From assembly GCA_900318085.1 (NCBI GenBank), contig ONJF01000003.1, positions 52,448 to 116,447 on the forward strand: a stretch of 64,000 bases of DNA. The letters run 5' to 3'. Shown in pieces: positions 16,093 through 25,066 of this stretch (the first letter of the stretch is position 1; every line of letters begins with the position of its first letter). The position numbers were made by a program, and so were the translations under genes. The notes under the pieces were generated by a model. The model saw nothing but the letters and a program-made list of their open reading frames with translations, was not told the origin of the DNA and searched no databases. This DNA comes from an uncultured Bacteroidales bacterium. Its GTDB lineage: Bacteria; Bacteroidota; Bacteroidia; Bacteroidales; F082.

Positions 16093-17646
16093 TTACTTCG
16101 CCGTGAGATGCGTCACTGGGATCAGCATTTCGCTCATGGAGATACCGCCGTGCTGGAAGGTGTTGCGGTAGTAGCTCACATAATAGTTGTAATTGTTCGG
16201 GTAGGCGAAGAAGTCGCTCTCCCCAGCGAAGACGTAGGTCGTACTCAAGTTGGCCTTCGGCAGGAAGATCTTCTCGGGGTCTTTCACCTCGAAGACTTCC
16301 TTCGGGTTGTATTTCAGGTTCTTGCCGTACTTGTAGCGCAGGTTGGTGTTCACCTCGCGGTCGCCCAAGATGCGGACAGGCTTCTCGACGTATGTGGAGC
16401 CGTGGTCGGTGGTGATGATCATGTCGCAGCCTTTCTCGGCGATGAAGCGCATCATGTCGAAGAGGCTAGAGTGCTCGAACCACGAGTACATCAGTGAGCG
16501 GTAGGCTTCCTCGTCGTCGGCCAGCTCGCGGATGATCTCCATCTCGGTGCGGGCGTGCGAGAGCATGTCGACGAAGTTGTAGACGATGACATTCAGCTTG
16601 TTAGGCATCAGGTTGGACATCTGCTCGTAGAGTTTCTTGCCCGCCTGTAGGTTCAACACCTTATTATAAGAGTATTTGATGTTCTTGCCGAAGCGCTTCA
16701 GCTGCTCGCCCAAAAGTTCGCCTTCGTATTGGTTCTTGGTGCCTTCGTCCTCCTCGTCGACCCACCATTGGCGGTAGCGGCGACGGATCTCGAGCGGCAT
16801 TAGCCCAGCGAAAAGGGCATTACGGGCGTATTGCGTAGTAGTAGGCAGGATGCTGTAATAGATGTCGTCGGCCTCCACGCGGAAATAGGTCTCGATGAGC
16901 GGCTGGATAGCCTTCCACTGGTCGTAGCGCAGGTTGTCGATAACGATGAGGAAGAGCGGCTTGTCGCTCTCGTCGAGGCGGGGGATTACCTTGTCGCGTA
17001 CCACGGTGTGCGACATGACGGGTTTCTCCGACTTGCCTTGGATCCAGTCCACATAGTTACGTTCGATATAGCGTGTGAACTGCGTGTTGGCCTCTTGTTT
17101 CTGGTCGGCGAGGATGCCTTTGATGCCTTCGTCGGTAGACTTTTGCAGCTCCAACTCCCAGCGCACCAGCTTCTTATACAAGGCAATCCATTCGTCGAAG
17201 TCGAGGTTGTTATTCAAGTCCATGCTGATCTGGCGGAATTCCTGCTGATAGCGCATCGACGACTTCTCGTCGCGCAACGTACGGTTCTCGAGGTTGCGTT
17301 TCAGCGAAAGCAGGATCTGGTTGGGGTTGACGGGTTTAATCAGATAATCCGCAATGTTAGAGCCGATGGCGTCCTCCATGATGCGTTCCTCCTCGCTCTT
17401 GGTGATCATCACCACGGGGAGGTTGGGGTATTCGCGCTTGATGACTTCGAGGGCCTCGATGCCCGAGATGCCCGGCATCTGCTCGTCGAGGAAAACGATA
17501 TCGAAATGGCGTTGGCGCACGAGGTCGATGGCGTCGGAGCCGTTGTTAGCCGTAACTACTTCATAGCCTTTCTGTTCCAAAAACATGATATGGGGCTTCA
17601 GGAGGTCAATCTCGTCGTCGGCCCAAAGAATTGTGGTTTTGTCCAT
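16093..17646 (-). CDS. porX: PorX-like response regulator with PglZ domain (T9SS regulator)
   Basis: About 517 residues. Residues 1-120 are a CheY-like receiver with acidic residues Asp10 and Asp11, phospho-acceptor Asp54 (VFLDEQMPG), the Thr in VVMITKSE and the Lys in YLIKPV. A helical linker is followed by a PglZ alkaline-phosphatase-like domain (about 210-517) with VIDNLRYDQW, the putative nucleophile Thr near 271 (PTTTQYARNALFAG) and TTDHGS metal ligands. This is the layout of PorX, which controls type IX secretion with PorY in Porphyromonas. The PorY kinase is not in the window. The ATG at 17646 fits the receiver start. The gene is bracketed by two inverted miniature elements. Confidence 0.9.
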   Translation of the reverse strand: MDKTTILWADDEIDLLKPHIMFLEQKGYEVVTANNGSDAIDLVRQRHFDIVFLDEQMPGISGIEALEVIKREYPNLPVVMITKSEEERIMEDAIGSNIADYLIKPVNPNQILLSLKRNLENRTLRDEKSSMRYQQEFRQISMDLNNNLDFDEWIALYKKLVRWELELQKSTDEGIKGILADQKQEANTQFTRYIERNYVDWIQGKSEKPVMSHTVVRDKVIPRLDESDKPLFLIVIDNLRYDQWKAIQPLIETYFRVEADDIYYSILPTTTQYARNALFAGLMPLEIRRRYRQWWVDEEDEGTKNQYEGELLGEQLKRFGKNIKYSYNKVLNLQAGKKLYEQMSNLMPNKLNVIVYNFVDMLSHARTEMEIIRELADDEEAYRSLMYSWFEHSSLFDMMRFIAEKGCDMIITTDHGSTYVEKPVRILGDREVNTNLRYKYGKNLKYNPKEVFEVKDPEKIFLPKANLSTTYVFAGESDFFAYPNNYNYYVSYYRNTFQHGGISMSEMLIPVTHLTAK

Positions 17647-17673
17647 AGATGAAATGTTTATAGGGAGGTAACG

Positions 17674-17681
17674 CAAAATTA
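17674..17681 (-). promoter_or_regulatory. Bacteroidota-type -7 box TAATTTTG
   Basis: Minus-strand TAnnTTTG match 28 bp upstream of the porX ATG. Confidence 0.55.
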
Positions 17682-17712
17682 GGCATTTTGTTTTAAGGGG
17701 ATGAACTTTTTT

Positions 17713-17845
17713 GAGATTCCCTTCGGGAACGGAGTGCTAGTGGTGTGTATTTGGCGGCGGCAAGCAGCACTCACAAACCGCAAGCTGCCACAAGCCGCCG
17801 CTGTTCGATTATTACGACATACTCCATTCCCCGCAGGGGAATCTC
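17713..17845. repeat. Miniature inverted-repeat element, copy B
   Basis: About 133 bp with GAGATTCCCTTCGGGAA at the left, CCCCGCAGGGGAATCTC at the right, and a GGCGGCGGCAAG ... AAGCCGCCGCTG core. It is homologous to copy A (15940-16091) in opposite orientation, so the two copies flank porX. Confidence 0.7.
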
Positions 17846-17864
17846 AACTTTTCGAAAAAAACAC

Positions 17865-17872
17865 TAACTTTG
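17865..17872 (+). promoter_or_regulatory. Bacteroidota-type -7 box TAACTTTG
   Basis: TAnnTTTG match 19 bp upstream of the HD-domain gene ATG. A TTG inside this box is in frame with the gene but is part of the promoter, so it is not the start. Confidence 0.6.
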
Positions 17873-17890
17873 CGGCAAAATTCATGGCCC

Positions 17891-19123
17891 ATGGCTACGG
17901 CATCCAACAAAAAGAAGATCTTCAACGACCCCATCTATGGCTTCGTCAGCATCCCCGACGAGCTGCATTTCGACATCATCGAGCACCCTTATTTTCAACG
18001 GCTTAGGCGCATCAAGCAGGTCAGCATGACCAATTTGGTGTATCCCGGAGCCAACCACACGCGCTTCGCACACAGCCTCGGCACCATGCACCTCATGCGG
18101 CGCGCCATACAGCTGCTGCGCGGCAAGGGCTACGACATCAGCGAAGAGGAGCTGGAGGCCGCCTCGCTGGCCATACTGCTCCATGACAGCGGACATGGTC
18201 CTTTCTCCCACACCTTGGAGAACAGCATCGTGCAAGGCATTTCACACGAGGAACTTTCGCTGAAGGTCATGCAGAAGTTCAACAAAATCCATGAGGGGCG
18301 TCTGGACATGGCCATCGAGATGTTCAAAGGGGAATACGAGAAAAGCTTTCTTACAAAACTCATTTCCAGCCAGTTGGATGTCGACCGCATCGACTACCTA
18401 AAGCGCGACAGTTTTTTCACTGGGGTAGCCGAAGGCAGTGTGAATGCAGAGCGTCTCTTGGAGATGATGGAAGTCGTCGGCAATGAGTTGGCCATTGAGG
18501 CCAAGGGCATCTATTCCGTGGAGAGTTTCATCGTGGCGCGGCGCATCATGTATTGGCAGGTGTACATGCACAAGGCCGTGCTGAGTGCTGAGTATATGTT
18601 GCGCAACATCCTGAAACGCGCCAAGATGCTCAGCCAGGAACGCGACTTGTTTGCCACCCCTGCCCTGTCGTTCTTCCTCAAGAACCCAAAGCCTTTCGAA
18701 AGCGATGACCCCGACTTCGTCCTCGACAAGTTCTGCCAGTTGGACGACTACGATGTGATGACGGCCGTGAAAGCCTGGTGCGATGACGAAGACCGTGTGC
18801 TGTCAGAGCTTTGCAAGCGACTGACTAACAGGCACCTGTTTAAGATCGAGATGCGAGAGGGCGAGTTCGAACCGGACTATATCGAAGAAATACGGAATAA
18901 GATTGCAAAGTATTACGGATGGTCTATGGAAGAGGCGGATTTCGCGTTGCTGCAAGGCGTCTCCTCGAACCACGCCTACCATCCCAAGAAGCCGGCCATC
19001 AACATCCTATACAAGGACGGCACGTTGAAGGACATCAGCGAGGCCTCCGACCAACTGAATATTTCAGTGCTTTCGCAGCCTGTGGTGAAGCATTTTATTT
19101 GCTATCCGAAGGAGTTAGGGTAG
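17891..19123 (+). CDS. HD domain phosphohydrolase (dNTPase-like)
   Basis: About 410 residues. The HD metal centre is visible: the His in NHTRFAHSLGTMHLMRRA, the His-Asp pair in LLHDSGHGPFSHTLE, and a distal Asp in QLDVDRIDYLKRDSFFTGV. This matches the SAMHD1/dGTPase-like HD family that removes triphosphate from dNTPs, although the exact substrate is not established for this group. In related genomes, as I recall it, this gene sits directly before lpxD. Here it is followed by about 450 bp of repeats and lpxD is 12 kb away, which suggests a rearrangement. The ATG at 17891 is preferred; an ATG at 17884 is out of frame. Confidence 0.85.
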   Translation: MATASNKKKIFNDPIYGFVSIPDELHFDIIEHPYFQRLRRIKQVSMTNLVYPGANHTRFAHSLGTMHLMRRAIQLLRGKGYDISEEELEAASLAILLHDSGHGPFSHTLENSIVQGISHEELSLKVMQKFNKIHEGRLDMAIEMFKGEYEKSFLTKLISSQLDVDRIDYLKRDSFFTGVAEGSVNAERLLEMMEVVGNELAIEAKGIYSVESFIVARRIMYWQVYMHKAVLSAEYMLRNILKRAKMLSQERDLFATPALSFFLKNPKPFESDDPDFVLDKFCQLDDYDVMTAVKAWCDDEDRVLSELCKRLTNRHLFKIEMREGEFEPDYIEEIRNKIAKYYGWSMEEADFALLQGVSSNHAYHPKKPAINILYKDGTLKDISEASDQLNISVLSQPVVKHFICYPKELG

Positions 19124-19144
19124 TATAAATCCCTCTCATTGAAA

Positions 19145-19560
19145 GTCATTGCGGGCGGCAGACCCGCAATCCCCGACTCTAAACGATACGCTAATAATTC
19201 AGGAGGGTTGGTCCTATGAAGTAGGAGATTGCGGATCAAGTCCGCAATGACTCCGTGGGTTAAAGGTTGGACGTTATGGGAGCCACTCCTCTCCTGGGAT
19301 GTCATTGCGGGCGGCAGACCCGCAATCCCCGACTCTATACGATACACTAATAATCAGATGGTTAGTCCAATGAAATAGGGGATTGCGGATCAAGTCCGCA
19401 ATGACTCCTATGGTTTAGGGTTGGACATTGTGTTAAGCTAGGATCACATTCTCTTCCAGCCTCTTCTCTGGATTGCTTCGTGCCTCGCAATGACGCGAAG
19501 CGAGTCCTAATGATTAGGAGATTACGGATCAAGTCCGCAATGACTCCTATTGTTTAGGGT
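19145..19560. repeat. Cluster of palindromic repeats (two full copies, one partial)
   Basis: This gene-free stretch of about 450 bp holds copy 1 (19145-19271), copy 2 (19301-19426) and a partial copy (19513-19560). Each full copy has two hairpins, CATTGCGGG ... CCCGCAAT and ATTGCGGAtcaagTCCGCAAT, then a TTTAGGGTTGGAC-like tail. No open frame here is convincing. Confidence 0.85.
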
Positions 19561-19571
19561 TTCTTGCCTGA

Positions 19572-20030
19572 TTAGGATCTCTGATTCATCGCCTTAGCAC
19601 GGCGCTTCGAGTCCTCCATCACCTCCAAGGCTTGTTGCTGCAAGAAGCGTTCTTCCTCCGTTTCCGGTTCAAGCGTGATGCCATGCGGCCTGGATTGGTG
19701 GTTTTCGTCCAAATAAGAGAAGGTGGCGAAGCCGTCGGCGGCAATCTTTTCGGGCTCACGGCTACGGTACATCTTGGTGTAGACCGTCAAGGTGCTGCGC
19801 CCCACCGAGATGACCTTGCTCTCGAAGGTGACGATGTCGCCCGCGAAAATCGGGAACTTGAAGTCGATGCCATGGAGCACCAGCAGGACGGTATCCTTGG
19901 TATCAACATATTGTGCCACAGCAAAATAAGAACTCTCTAGAAACCACTCCGAACAACGACCTGCGAAGAAGGTCTGGTGGTGGTTTAAATCTGCGAGTTT
20001 GATCAGTCTTTGGGAATAAGTTGCTTTCAT
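19572..20030 (-). CDS. Acyl-CoA thioesterase (hotdog fold)
   Basis: About 152 residues beginning MKATYSQRLIKLADLNHHQTFFAG. The pattern of a long hydrophobic helix (SEWFLESSYFAVAQYV) followed by antiparallel strands (VLLVLHGIDFKFPIFAGDIVTFESKVISVGRSTLTVYTKMY) fits the 4HBT/BACH acyl-CoA thioester hydrolase family. It would hydrolyse acyl-CoA in the cytosol. The ATG at 20030 is chosen; 11 upstream codons come from repetitive sequence. It stands alone between two repeat clusters. Confidence 0.75.
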   Translation of the reverse strand: MKATYSQRLIKLADLNHHQTFFAGRCSEWFLESSYFAVAQYVDTKDTVLLVLHGIDFKFPIFAGDIVTFESKVISVGRSTLTVYTKMYRSREPEKIAADGFATFSYLDENHQSRPHGITLEPETEEERFLQQQALEVMEDSKRRAKAMNQRS

Positions 20031-20071
20031 TATTAATGCGGAATTAGGAAATCGAAGATTCAACGAAGTTA

Positions 20072-20152
20072 ATGCTGAATGCTGAATGTCGCAATGCGTC
20101 GCTAGGCTTGGCCTTCATTCCGCATTCTTCATTCCGCATTCAGCATTCATTA
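20072..20152. repeat. Degenerate heptamer repeats
   Basis: Units ATGCTGA (twice) then ATGTCGC, and after a short gap ATTCCGC, ATTCTTC, ATTCCGC, ATTCAGC, ATTCATT. Period 7, with the first four bases nearly constant. It lies between the thioesterase and MBL genes. Confidence 0.75.
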
Positions 20153-20156
20153 TAAT

Positions 20157-20921
20157 TTATGGAATTGGAATTTTAAGTCCGTCGTAGGCGAGCATCATGC
20201 CTTCGGGCAACTCACGGTTGATGTCGGCGGCGAGGCCCATGCTGTGGCTGCAATGCGTGAACCAGGTCTTCTTCGCCCCCACCCTCCGTGATATCTCAAT
20301 GGCCTCATCCAAGGTGAGATGCGAGTAGTGTTTCTTTTTCTGCAAAGCCTCAATAACCAGATATTCAACGCCTTGTAACTTCTCTATCGCCTCTTCGGAG
20401 ATCTCGCTCAAGTCGGTGACATAAGCGAAATTGCCGATGCGAAAGGCATAGCAAGTCAAAGTGTAATGCTTCAGTTTGATTGGGACAAAATGCAAGTCAC
20501 CGATATCGAAGGGCGTCTCGTCAAGACGTCGAATGTCATAGGTAGGCGCACCAGGATAAGGGTGCTCATCGAAGGCATAGGAATACTCGCGCTTGATTTC
20601 AGGAAGCGCCGTATCGTCCACATAGAGCGTCATGGGCTTATGCTGCATAAATATATAAGGGCGCAAGTCATCCAGGCCTCCAATATGGTCCTTATGTTCG
20701 TGCGTGATGAGCACCGCGTCGAGCTTGGTGACGTTCTCGCGCAACATCTGCTGGCGGAAGTCGGGACCCGCATCCACGACGACCGTCACCTCGTCAGTCT
20801 GGATCAAAATGGAGGTACGGAGACGTTTGTCGCGAAAGTCCTGGGATTGGCACACGGCACAGGTGCAGCCGATGACAGGTACGCCTTGTGATGTTCCGCT
20901 TCCTAATATAGTGACAATCAT
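20157..20921 (-). CDS. MBL-fold metallo-hydrolase (PhnP-like)
   Basis: About 254 residues starting MIVTILGSGTSQGVP. The Zn-binding HEHKDHIGGLDDLR is the metallo-beta-lactamase signature; CTCAVCQS near the start and VVVDAGPDFRQQML fit the PhnP / phosphoribosyl cyclic phosphate phosphodiesterase group. HCSHSMGL near the C-terminus supplies further ligands. There are no phosphonate genes nearby, so a general phosphodiesterase role is more prudent. The ATG at 20921 lies 51 bp after a TAATTTTG box; an upstream extension of the frame reads through that promoter and is rejected. Confidence 0.85.
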   Translation of the reverse strand: MIVTILGSGTSQGVPVIGCTCAVCQSQDFRDKRLRTSILIQTDEVTVVVDAGPDFRQQMLRENVTKLDAVLITHEHKDHIGGLDDLRPYIFMQHKPMTLYVDDTALPEIKREYSYAFDEHPYPGAPTYDIRRLDETPFDIGDLHFVPIKLKHYTLTCYAFRIGNFAYVTDLSEISEEAIEKLQGVEYLVIEALQKKKHYSHLTLDEAIEISRRVGAKKTWFTHCSHSMGLAADINRELPEGMMLAYDGLKIPIP

Positions 20922-20971
20922 ATTTTTATCATTATCTAACATCCTCCGAATATCGCATCGGATTTCTAGTG

Positions 20972-20979
20972 CAAAATTA
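20972..20979 (-). promoter_or_regulatory. Bacteroidota-type -7 box TAATTTTG
   Basis: Minus-strand TAnnTTTG match 51 bp upstream of the MBL hydrolase ATG. Confidence 0.5.
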
Positions 20980-21022
20980 GTGATTTTTATACAAAAAGAC
21001 ATCCTATTTCATAGAATTTCCC

Positions 21023-21030
21023 TACATTTG
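21023..21030 (+). promoter_or_regulatory. -7 box TACATTTG abutting a start codon
   Basis: TAnnTTTG match ending only 4 bp before the ATG at 21035, which predicts a leaderless or nearly leaderless transcript for the operon with dapA. Confidence 0.5.
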
Positions 21031-21034
21031 CGGC

Positions 21035-21589
21035 ATGAATTTTTCATCCTACCTTAGAAATAGGGCCTTAAAACGCGCACTGGAGCAGTTTCTCGCTGAA
21101 AAACCGGCAACAAAAATGCCTAATCTTCAGCGAATTAACTCCATTTTGATTATCTTGGACGAAGGCGACAAGAGCATCGTCAAGAACATCGAGAGCAGTG
21201 TAAAAAGCCTCTTTGGTGCCAACCGGTGCGGCTTCGTCATCCTGTGCAACCAGATGTCGGACACCATCCTGCAGAGCGACCTCTACACCGAAATCACGCC
21301 CAAGGACTTCGGCTTCATGAGTGTGTTGAAGCCTGACAAGCACGAGTTCCTCAAAAAGCTGCCTTTCAGCGCGATACTCATCAACATGGCGGGCAAGAAT
21401 GCCGAAATCAGCGACTACCTCTGCACCTTGCCGAAAGCGGATTTCCGAATCTGTTTCCACCAAAGCAAGAGCCAGGGCATCTATGACCTGATCATCGAGA
21501 ATCCACGCGCCACCGACCCCGTCTCCAACATCCATGTGCTTCATAACTATATGAAAGCCTTGATGGGATCTCAAACCGCTAATCCATAA
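21035..21589 (+). CDS. Conserved hypothetical protein (DUF6913-like), dapA operon
   Basis: A 184-residue protein with no catalytic motif I can name. It has alternating strands and helices (INSILIILDEGDKSIVKNIESSV, CGFVILCNQMSD, FSAILINMAG) that suggest an alpha/beta fold, and no signal peptide. Its gene is 4 bp from dapA in the same direction. That neighbourhood resembles Bacteroidota genomes where an uncharacterised protein precedes dapA; the DUF6913 label is from memory. A role linked to lysine or cell wall precursor synthesis is only a guess from position. Confidence 0.7.
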   Translation: MNFSSYLRNRALKRALEQFLAEKPATKMPNLQRINSILIILDEGDKSIVKNIESSVKSLFGANRCGFVILCNQMSDTILQSDLYTEITPKDFGFMSVLKPDKHEFLKKLPFSAILINMAGKNAEISDYLCTLPKADFRICFHQSKSQGIYDLIIENPRATDPVSNIHVLHNYMKALMGSQTANP

Positions 21590-21593
21590 CAAC

Positions 21594-22481
21594 ATGAAAA
21601 ATAATATATTCAAAGGCACAGGCGTGGCATTGGTCACTCCTTTTAAAGATGATTTTTCGGTCGACGTCGAAGCGTTGACCCGCATCGTCAACCATGTCAT
21701 CGACAACGGTGCCGACTTCTTGGTCGTCTTGGGCACGACTTCCGAGGCGCCGACCTTGACTGCAGAAGAAAAGAAACTGGTTATCAGCACCATACTTGAA
21801 GCCACCGAAGGCCGTTTGCCCATCCTGTTGGGCATGGGCGGCAACAACACGCAATCCGTCGTCGAGGCCGTCAAGGCCCAAGACTTCACGGGCATCCAGG
21901 GCATCTTGAGCGTGGTACCTTTCTACAACAAGCCTAACCAACGCGGCATGAGGGCCCACTTCGAGGCCATCGCCGATGCCTGTCCCGTCCCAGTGGTGGT
22001 TTACAACGTCCCTGGCCGCGTGGGCGTCAACCTGCAAGCCACCACCTGCGTGGAGCTGGCCAAGCACCCCAACATCATCGCCGTGAAAGAGGCCTCGGGC
22101 AACCTGCAGCAGATCATGGAGATCCTGCGCGACAAACCCGACAATTTCGATGTGCTTTCGGGCGACGACGGCATCACCCAACCCTTGATGGCCCTTGGCG
22201 CACAAGGCGTCATCTCTGTGGCCGCCAACGCCTACACAAGGCCCTTCTCCCGCATGATGCATGCGATGAAAGAGGGTCGCACCGAGGAAGCCCTCGCCCT
22301 ACACTATGCCATGCTCCGCATGAACCAACTCATCTTCGCCGACGGCAACCCTGCTGGCATCAAGTGCCTGATGAGCCACATGGGGCTGTGCGAGAATGTG
22401 CTGCGTCTGCCTTTGGTCACCGTAAACGACAAGGTGGAGGCCGAGATCACTGAAGAATGGAAACAATTAAAAGACAGATAA
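21594..22481 (+). CDS. dapA: 4-hydroxy-tetrahydrodipicolinate synthase
   Basis: A 295-residue TIM-barrel aldolase of the DHDPS family. GTTSEAPTLTAEEK contains the conserved Thr pair, VVYNVPGRVGVNLQ carries the catalytic Tyr and Arg, and IIAVKEASGN holds the Schiff-base Lys. It condenses pyruvate and aspartate semialdehyde for lysine and meso-diaminopimelate. The gene follows the DUF6913-like gene by 4 bp and precedes the M14 peptidase gene by 6 bp, so the three are probably cotranscribed. Confidence 0.94.
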   Translation: MKNNIFKGTGVALVTPFKDDFSVDVEALTRIVNHVIDNGADFLVVLGTTSEAPTLTAEEKKLVISTILEATEGRLPILLGMGGNNTQSVVEAVKAQDFTGIQGILSVVPFYNKPNQRGMRAHFEAIADACPVPVVVYNVPGRVGVNLQATTCVELAKHPNIIAVKEASGNLQQIMEILRDKPDNFDVLSGDDGITQPLMALGAQGVISVAANAYTRPFSRMMHAMKEGRTEEALALHYAMLRMNQLIFADGNPAGIKCLMSHMGLCENVLRLPLVTVNDKVEAEITEEWKQLKDR

Positions 22482-22487
22482 CAAAAT

Positions 22488-25016
22488 ATGAAAACCTTAC
22501 GTTGTTTTATCCTTATTCTTGCCGCAATCATCAGTGGCAACATTTTTGCCCAAAACGGTCAGAAAGACCTTGAGCAGCTCATGCAAGAGAGAGGTGAGTA
22601 TTACTTCTCCCTTACCGTTTTGAAACCGACCGAGATCCAAGCCATCAGCGACCTCTGTTCCGTTGACGGCACCGATGGCAAGACCGTCATCGCATACGCC
22701 AACCAACGCCAATACGACAACCTCATCCAGCTAGGCTATCAACCCACGCTGATGACCCCGCCCTCGATGCGCGAGATGCCCGTCATGCACGACGCCACTC
22801 GTGGCACCTACGACTGGGACTCCTACCTCACCTACGGCGAATATGAAGCCATGATGCAGCAATTTGCCACCGACCATCCCGACCGTTGCACCTATATCGA
22901 GTTAGGCACACTGGCCAGTGGCCGTAAGCTGATGGGCGCACGCCTCAACAACGGCCAAGCCGACGGCAAGCCCCATTTCCTCTACACCTCCACCATGCAC
23001 GGCGACGAGGTGACGGGCATGATCCTGATGCTGCGCCTCATCGACGAGTTCTGCACCAGCAACGACCCACGTATCCTCAACATCCTGGACAATGTCGACC
23101 TCTTCATCTTCCCTTGCACCAATCCTGACGGCACCTACCATGGCGGCAACAACACCGTTTATGGCGCCACGCGTGAGAATGGTAACCATATCGACTTGAA
23201 CCGTCACTTCCCCGACTTCGACGACGGCCCACACCCCGACGGAGCCTCCTATTATCAGGACGAGTGCCAATGGATGATGGACTTGGCGCAAGAGCATCTG
23301 TTCACGATGAGTGCCAACTACCATGGCGGCGCCGAGGTGATGAACTATCCTTGGGACACCTACCAGCCCCTCCATCCCGATGATGCCTGGTGGCAAATGG
23401 TCTGCCATGAATACGCCAACCTCACCCATGAAGTCAGCAACAATTACATGACCGACTACAACAACGGCATCACCAATGGCTATGCTTGGTATACCATTAC
23501 GGGCAGCCGCCAAGACTATATGAACTACTACGGCCAATGTCGCGAGGTCACCATCGAATGCTCCAACAGCAAGACACCCAACGCCTCGCAACTGCCCAAC
23601 TTCTGGAACTACAACCACAACAGCATGTTGACCTATATTGAGCAGTGCACCAAAGGCGTACGCGGCATCGTCACGGACAGCATCACCGGACAGCCCATCG
23701 AAGGCGCTTTGGTCACGGTCAGCGGCCACGACCATCATGGTTCAGAAGTCACTTCCCATGTCATGGGCGATTTCTACCGTCCCATCAAGGGTGGCAGTTG
23801 GACCTTCGTCGTCAGCAAGGAGGGCTACTGCCCGAAAATCTTCGATGTCACCATCGCCGATGGCGAGACCATCAACGTTGACGTGCAGCTTGTGCCTGGC
23901 AGTTGCATGGTGGCAAGTTTCAACGCCTCGACAACACAAGTCGCACTGGGAGGCAGCGTCAACTTCACCGACGGCTCGTTTGGCGACATCGTCTCATGGA
24001 GCTGGACCTTCGAAGGCGGCACTCCTGCCACCTCGACGCAACAGAACCCGAGCAACATCACCTACAACGAAGTCGGCGACTTCGACGTCACGCTGACCAT
24101 CAGTGATGCCGAAGGCAACAGCGAGACGCTGACCCGCACCGACTACATCCATGTCCGCGAGTCCTACAACATGCAAAACGGCACCGTTGAGACCTGCAAC
24201 GCCATGTTCTACGACAACGGCGGTCCCGACAACAACTACAACAACAATAGAGACTACACGATGACCTTCCTCCCCGGCACAGAGGGCAGCATGATCCGCG
24301 TCAACTTCACCGAATTCAACACCGAAGCGGGCTATGACTACCTCTATGTGTTCGATGGCACTTCCACCAACGCCACTCAAATCGGGCGCTATGACGGTAC
24401 AAACGGTCCGGGAGAAGTGACCGCCAACAACGAAGCGGGTGCCCTCACCTTCCGTTTCACCTCCGACCAAGGCGTGAACGCCACCGGTTGGGTGGCCACC
24501 GTGACCTGTATAGGCAACTACGATCCTATGAGCATCGAGGTCACCGCTGACCCAGAGCTCATCAACGAAGGCGACAGTTCGCAACTCACCGCCGTCGTCA
24601 CTGGTGGCGATGGCAACTACACCTACCTCTGGGAACCTGCCGAGACCCTCGACGATCCTGCCATCTGCTGCCCCATCGCCACGCCTATCCAAGAAGAGAC
24701 CACCTATAAAGTTACCGTCACTGATGGACAGGGCAACTCGGCTTCAGGCGAAGTCACCGTTACCATCAAAGACATGTCGCTGATTGATGACGGCTTCCTG
24801 CCGAGTGTCTATCCCAACCCCAACAACGGCACATTCACCATCAACGCCAGGGGTGAATTCACCTATAAACTCTTCAACAGCATCGGCCAACAAATCATGT
24901 CGGGCAAAGGCCACGACCAGACCCGCATCGATGCATCGGGACTTGACAGAGGCGTTTATTTCCTGCAGCTGACAGCCGACGGAACCCAAACGGAAAAAGT
25001 TGTCATCGAAAAATAA
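22488..25016 (+). CDS. Secreted M14 zinc carboxypeptidase with T9SS sorting domain
   Basis: An 842-residue secreted protein. The signal peptide spans about residues 1-21 (cut after FA). An M14 domain (about 105-385) has the Zn ligands His and Glu in TMHGDEVTG, a third His in SANYHGG and the catalytic Glu in CREVTIECSN. Next come a carboxypeptidase-regulatory-like fold (about 390-470), a PKD domain (VSWSWTFEGGTP), a CUB-like domain (about 560-670) and another PKD-like domain. The C-terminus (about 770-842), with YPNPNNGTFTIN and GVYFLQLTADGTQTEKVVIEK, is a type A T9SS sorting signal. It is probably surface-attached or secreted through the type IX system whose PorX- and PorT-like proteins are also in the window. 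Confidence 0.92.
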   Translation: MKTLRCFILILAAIISGNIFAQNGQKDLEQLMQERGEYYFSLTVLKPTEIQAISDLCSVDGTDGKTVIAYANQRQYDNLIQLGYQPTLMTPPSMREMPVMHDATRGTYDWDSYLTYGEYEAMMQQFATDHPDRCTYIELGTLASGRKLMGARLNNGQADGKPHFLYTSTMHGDEVTGMILMLRLIDEFCTSNDPRILNILDNVDLFIFPCTNPDGTYHGGNNTVYGATRENGNHIDLNRHFPDFDDGPHPDGASYYQDECQWMMDLAQEHLFTMSANYHGGAEVMNYPWDTYQPLHPDDAWWQMVCHEYANLTHEVSNNYMTDYNNGITNGYAWYTITGSRQDYMNYYGQCREVTIECSNSKTPNASQLPNFWNYNHNSMLTYIEQCTKGVRGIVTDSITGQPIEGALVTVSGHDHHGSEVTSHVMGDFYRPIKGGSWTFVVSKEGYCPKIFDVTIADGETINVDVQLVPGSCMVASFNASTTQVALGGSVNFTDGSFGDIVSWSWTFEGGTPATSTQQNPSNITYNEVGDFDVTLTISDAEGNSETLTRTDYIHVRESYNMQNGTVETCNAMFYDNGGPDNNYNNNRDYTMTFLPGTEGSMIRVNFTEFNTEAGYDYLYVFDGTSTNATQIGRYDGTNGPGEVTANNEAGALTFRFTSDQGVNATGWVATVTCIGNYDPMSIEVTADPELINEGDSSQLTAVVTGGDGNYTYLWEPAETLDDPAICCPIATPIQEETTYKVTVTDGQGNSASGEVTVTIKDMSLIDDGFLPSVYPNPNNGTFTINARGEFTYKLFNSIGQQIMSGKGHDQTRIDASGLDRGVYFLQLTADGTQTEKVVIEK

Positions 25017-25051
25017 AAGCGAAAAGCACCCGTTATTAACGCAAAAATGAG

Positions 25052-25059
25052 TAATTTTG
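25052..25059 (+). promoter_or_regulatory. -7 box TAATTTTG just upstream of bamD
   Basis: TAnnTTTG match ending 7 bp before the bamD ATG. The start codon is fixed by the lipoprotein signal, so the transcript should have almost no leader. Confidence 0.55.
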
Positions 25060-25066
25060 CAGCCCG

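Noticed and set aside
17870-17890. TTG start for the HD-domain gene at 17870
   Set aside because: The TTG is part of the promoter box TAACTTTG; the ATG at 17891 starts the conserved protein.
22902-24692. Long minus-strand frames opposite the M14 peptidase
   Set aside because: Val/Gly-rich shadows of a GC-biased coding strand; the plus-strand protein has clear domains throughout.
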